NCBI GenBank assembly: GCA_030426725.1
Contig: JAUHXZ010000022.1
Coordinates: 1-37,801, forward strand
DNA length: 37,801 bases
Direction: 5' to 3'
From: Actinomycetes bacterium
GTDB taxonomy: Bacteria; Actinomycetota; Actinomycetes; Propionibacteriales; Propionibacteriaceae
A model generated the notes under the pieces. The model searched no databases. It was not told the origin of the DNA and saw only the letters and a program-made list of their open reading frames with translations. Within the stretch, counting starts at the first letter, position 1. The number at the start of each line of letters is the position of its first letter. This document shows, one piece after another, positions 36,784-37,801 of the stretch. A program made the translations under genes and the position numbers.

Positions 36784-37801
36784 CGGTCCGCCACCAGACG
36801 ACGCGCCAGAAGCCGCGTGTGCTCGTCGGGGGAGTCCACCACCTCCTCGACGGCACGCGCGGCGGCGTCGTCGTCGATCTGTCCGAGGGCGAGGAGCGCG
36901 GCGAACCGGACGTCCGGGTCCTCATCGCTCAGCATCCCGGCCAGCGCCGTGACGCCCTCCGCCGCGCCGATGAGCCCGAGGGTCTCCGCGACGAGGGCCC
37001 GAACCTGCGCCGTGGGGGAGGCCGACGCGTCGACCAGGGGCCCGACGGCGCCCGGCGTCCTGGCCAGTGACGCCGCGATCTCGTCGCGCACCAGGGGCCT
37101 GGTCTCGACCAGCGCCGCCACGAGGGCCTCGACGGCCTCGGGCGCGTGGATCTGGCCCAGGCTGAACGCCGCCTTCGCCGCGACGTGCTCGTCAGGGTCC
37201 GCCAGGAGCCTGCGCAGGGGAGGCGTCGCGGCCGGGTCCCGGAGTTTGCCCAGGACGTGAGCCAGGGCGTGCCTGGCGCGGGCGTCGCCGCGGCCCAGCA
37301 CCGAAACGAGACGGTCCGCGACCTGCGGGCCGTGCTGTGTCAGGGCCCAGGTGACGGCTTCGCGAACGTCCGGCTCCTCCTCGCGCCGCAGCGCGTCCAC
37401 GAGGTCCTCGACGGTGGCTGAGGCGTGGCCGTGCAGCGCGGCGCGGAACCGCATCCCGGCCTCCGGGTGCCGCAGCTGCTCGCTGAGGGCGATCGCGTCG
37501 ACCACCTCCTCCCATCCGGCGTCGGCGGCCGACGTAAGCCGCCGGAGCCGGCTGAGAAGTTCCTTCTCCGCCGCGATTCGGGCCTCGACGGCGGCGATGT
37601 GTTCACGCAGCAGTGCGCCGGCGTCGAAGTCCGGATCGTCCAGGGCGCTGCCCACCTCCTGCAGCGACAGGCCCAGCGACTTGAGGTGCTGGATGGCCAG
37701 GAGCCGTTCCATGTCCGCCGGTGCGTAGAGCCGGTAGTCACCGGGCGACCGCTCGCTCGGTGTGAGCAGCCCCAAGGTGTCGTAGTGGCGAAGCGTCCGC
37801 T
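36729..37801 (-). CDS. MerR-family regulator with C-terminal HEAT-repeat domain (5' end outside window)
   Basis: The visible 356 or so residues, truncated at the right edge, begin in the middle of a MerR helix-turn-helix (RTLRHYDTLGLLTPSERS, then the GDYRLY wing) with the DMERLLAIQHLKSLGLSLQEV helices. A typical MerR dimerisation helix follows (37613-37530, REHIAAVEARIAAEKELLSRL). Where a ligand-binding domain would usually be, about 240 residues of HEAT repeats follow (VREAVTWALTQHG, VAAKAAFSLGQIH, VRALVAETLGLIGAAE, VRFAALLALGQID), then a basic tail SRASRKRRAT. Its 3' end overlaps that of the HEAT gene by 55 bases. It probably controls the MerR-type promoter in front of that gene. First residues and promoter lie beyond the window. 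Confidence 0.88.
   Translation of the reverse strand, partial: RTLRHYDTLGLLTPSERSPGDYRLYAPADMERLLAIQHLKSLGLSLQEVGSALDDPDFDAGALLREHIAAVEARIAAEKELLSRLRRLTSAADAGWEEVVDAIALSEQLRHPEAGMRFRAALHGHASATVEDLVDALRREEEPDVREAVTWALTQHGPQVADRLVSVLGRGDARARHALAHVLGKLRDPAATPPLRRLLADPDEHVAAKAAFSLGQIHAPEAVEALVAALVETRPLVRDEIAASLARTPGAVGPLVDASASPTAQVRALVAETLGLIGAAEGVTALAGMLSDEDPDVRFAALLALGQIDDDAAARAVEEVVDSPDEHTRLLARRLVADRQADAASGSRASRKRRAT

Overview
This is a continuous stretch of a GC-rich actinobacterial chromosome. The evidence is the Lsr2 nucleoid protein, a ClpC chaperone, GTG and TTG starts, DUF3180 and DUF2342 family proteins, DisA, and an amtB-glnK pair with a tyrosine at PII position 51. The order topA end-tmk-holB-ricT-secreted TAP-like hydrolase-tRNA-Thr, followed further on by dacB-DUF2342-tilS-hpt-ftsH-folE-folP-folB-folK-DUF3180, suggests Propionibacteriales (Propionibacteriaceae-like). 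That placement is an inference. No phage, transposase, integrase or CRISPR array was seen. No gene-free stretch exceeds 300 bases; the longest gaps hold a tRNA gene or a riboswitch.

Layout. Positions 1-6.7 kb, forward: topA tail, thymidylate kinase, a TauE/SafE-type permease, the DNA polymerase III delta' subunit, an acidic DoxX-like membrane protein, RicT (PSP1 family) and a membrane-anchored tripeptidyl-aminopeptidase-like hydrolase, then tRNA-Thr(CGU). Positions 6.9-11.7 kb, forward: a more accessory block with an acetylxylan-esterase-like hydrolase, an AGE-family sugar isomerase, a flavin amine oxidase and an AlkZ-like DNA glycosylase, closed by a strong bidirectional terminator. Positions 11.8-15.7 kb, reverse: ppa, a TRM11-like methyltransferase, sixA and amtB-glnK, with a GlnR-like site upstream of amtB. 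Positions 15.8-25.4 kb, forward: dacB, the DUF2342 metallopeptidase-like protein, tilS, hpt, ftsH and the folate genes folE-P-B-K, then two small membrane proteins.

Positions 25.4-35.9 kb are of mixed orientation. An orphan NuoD-like protein (reverse) is divergent from lsr2-clpC (forward). Then come a DUF202 pair (reverse), a CDP-alcohol phosphatidyltransferase (forward), a thiamine ABC transporter thiB-thiP-thiQ (reverse) behind a TPP riboswitch, and disA (reverse).

The most unusual locus is at the right end (36.0-37.8 kb). A stand-alone HEAT-repeat protein is convergent with, and overlaps at the 3' end, a MerR-family regulator whose sensor part is itself a HEAT-repeat array. The two HEAT arrays align along their whole length, so they look like paralogues. 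The stand-alone gene has a textbook MerR-type promoter (19-bp spacer containing a 7-1-7 perfect dyad). I read this as a possible two-component-like regulator/partner module that I do not recognise as characterised. The MerR gene runs off the right edge, so its first ~10-20 residues and its own promoter are not visible.

Another recurrent feature is the position of -10-like TANNNT hexamers 6-7 bp before start codons, with no Shine-Dalgarno sequence, at several operon heads. This suggests frequent leaderless transcription.
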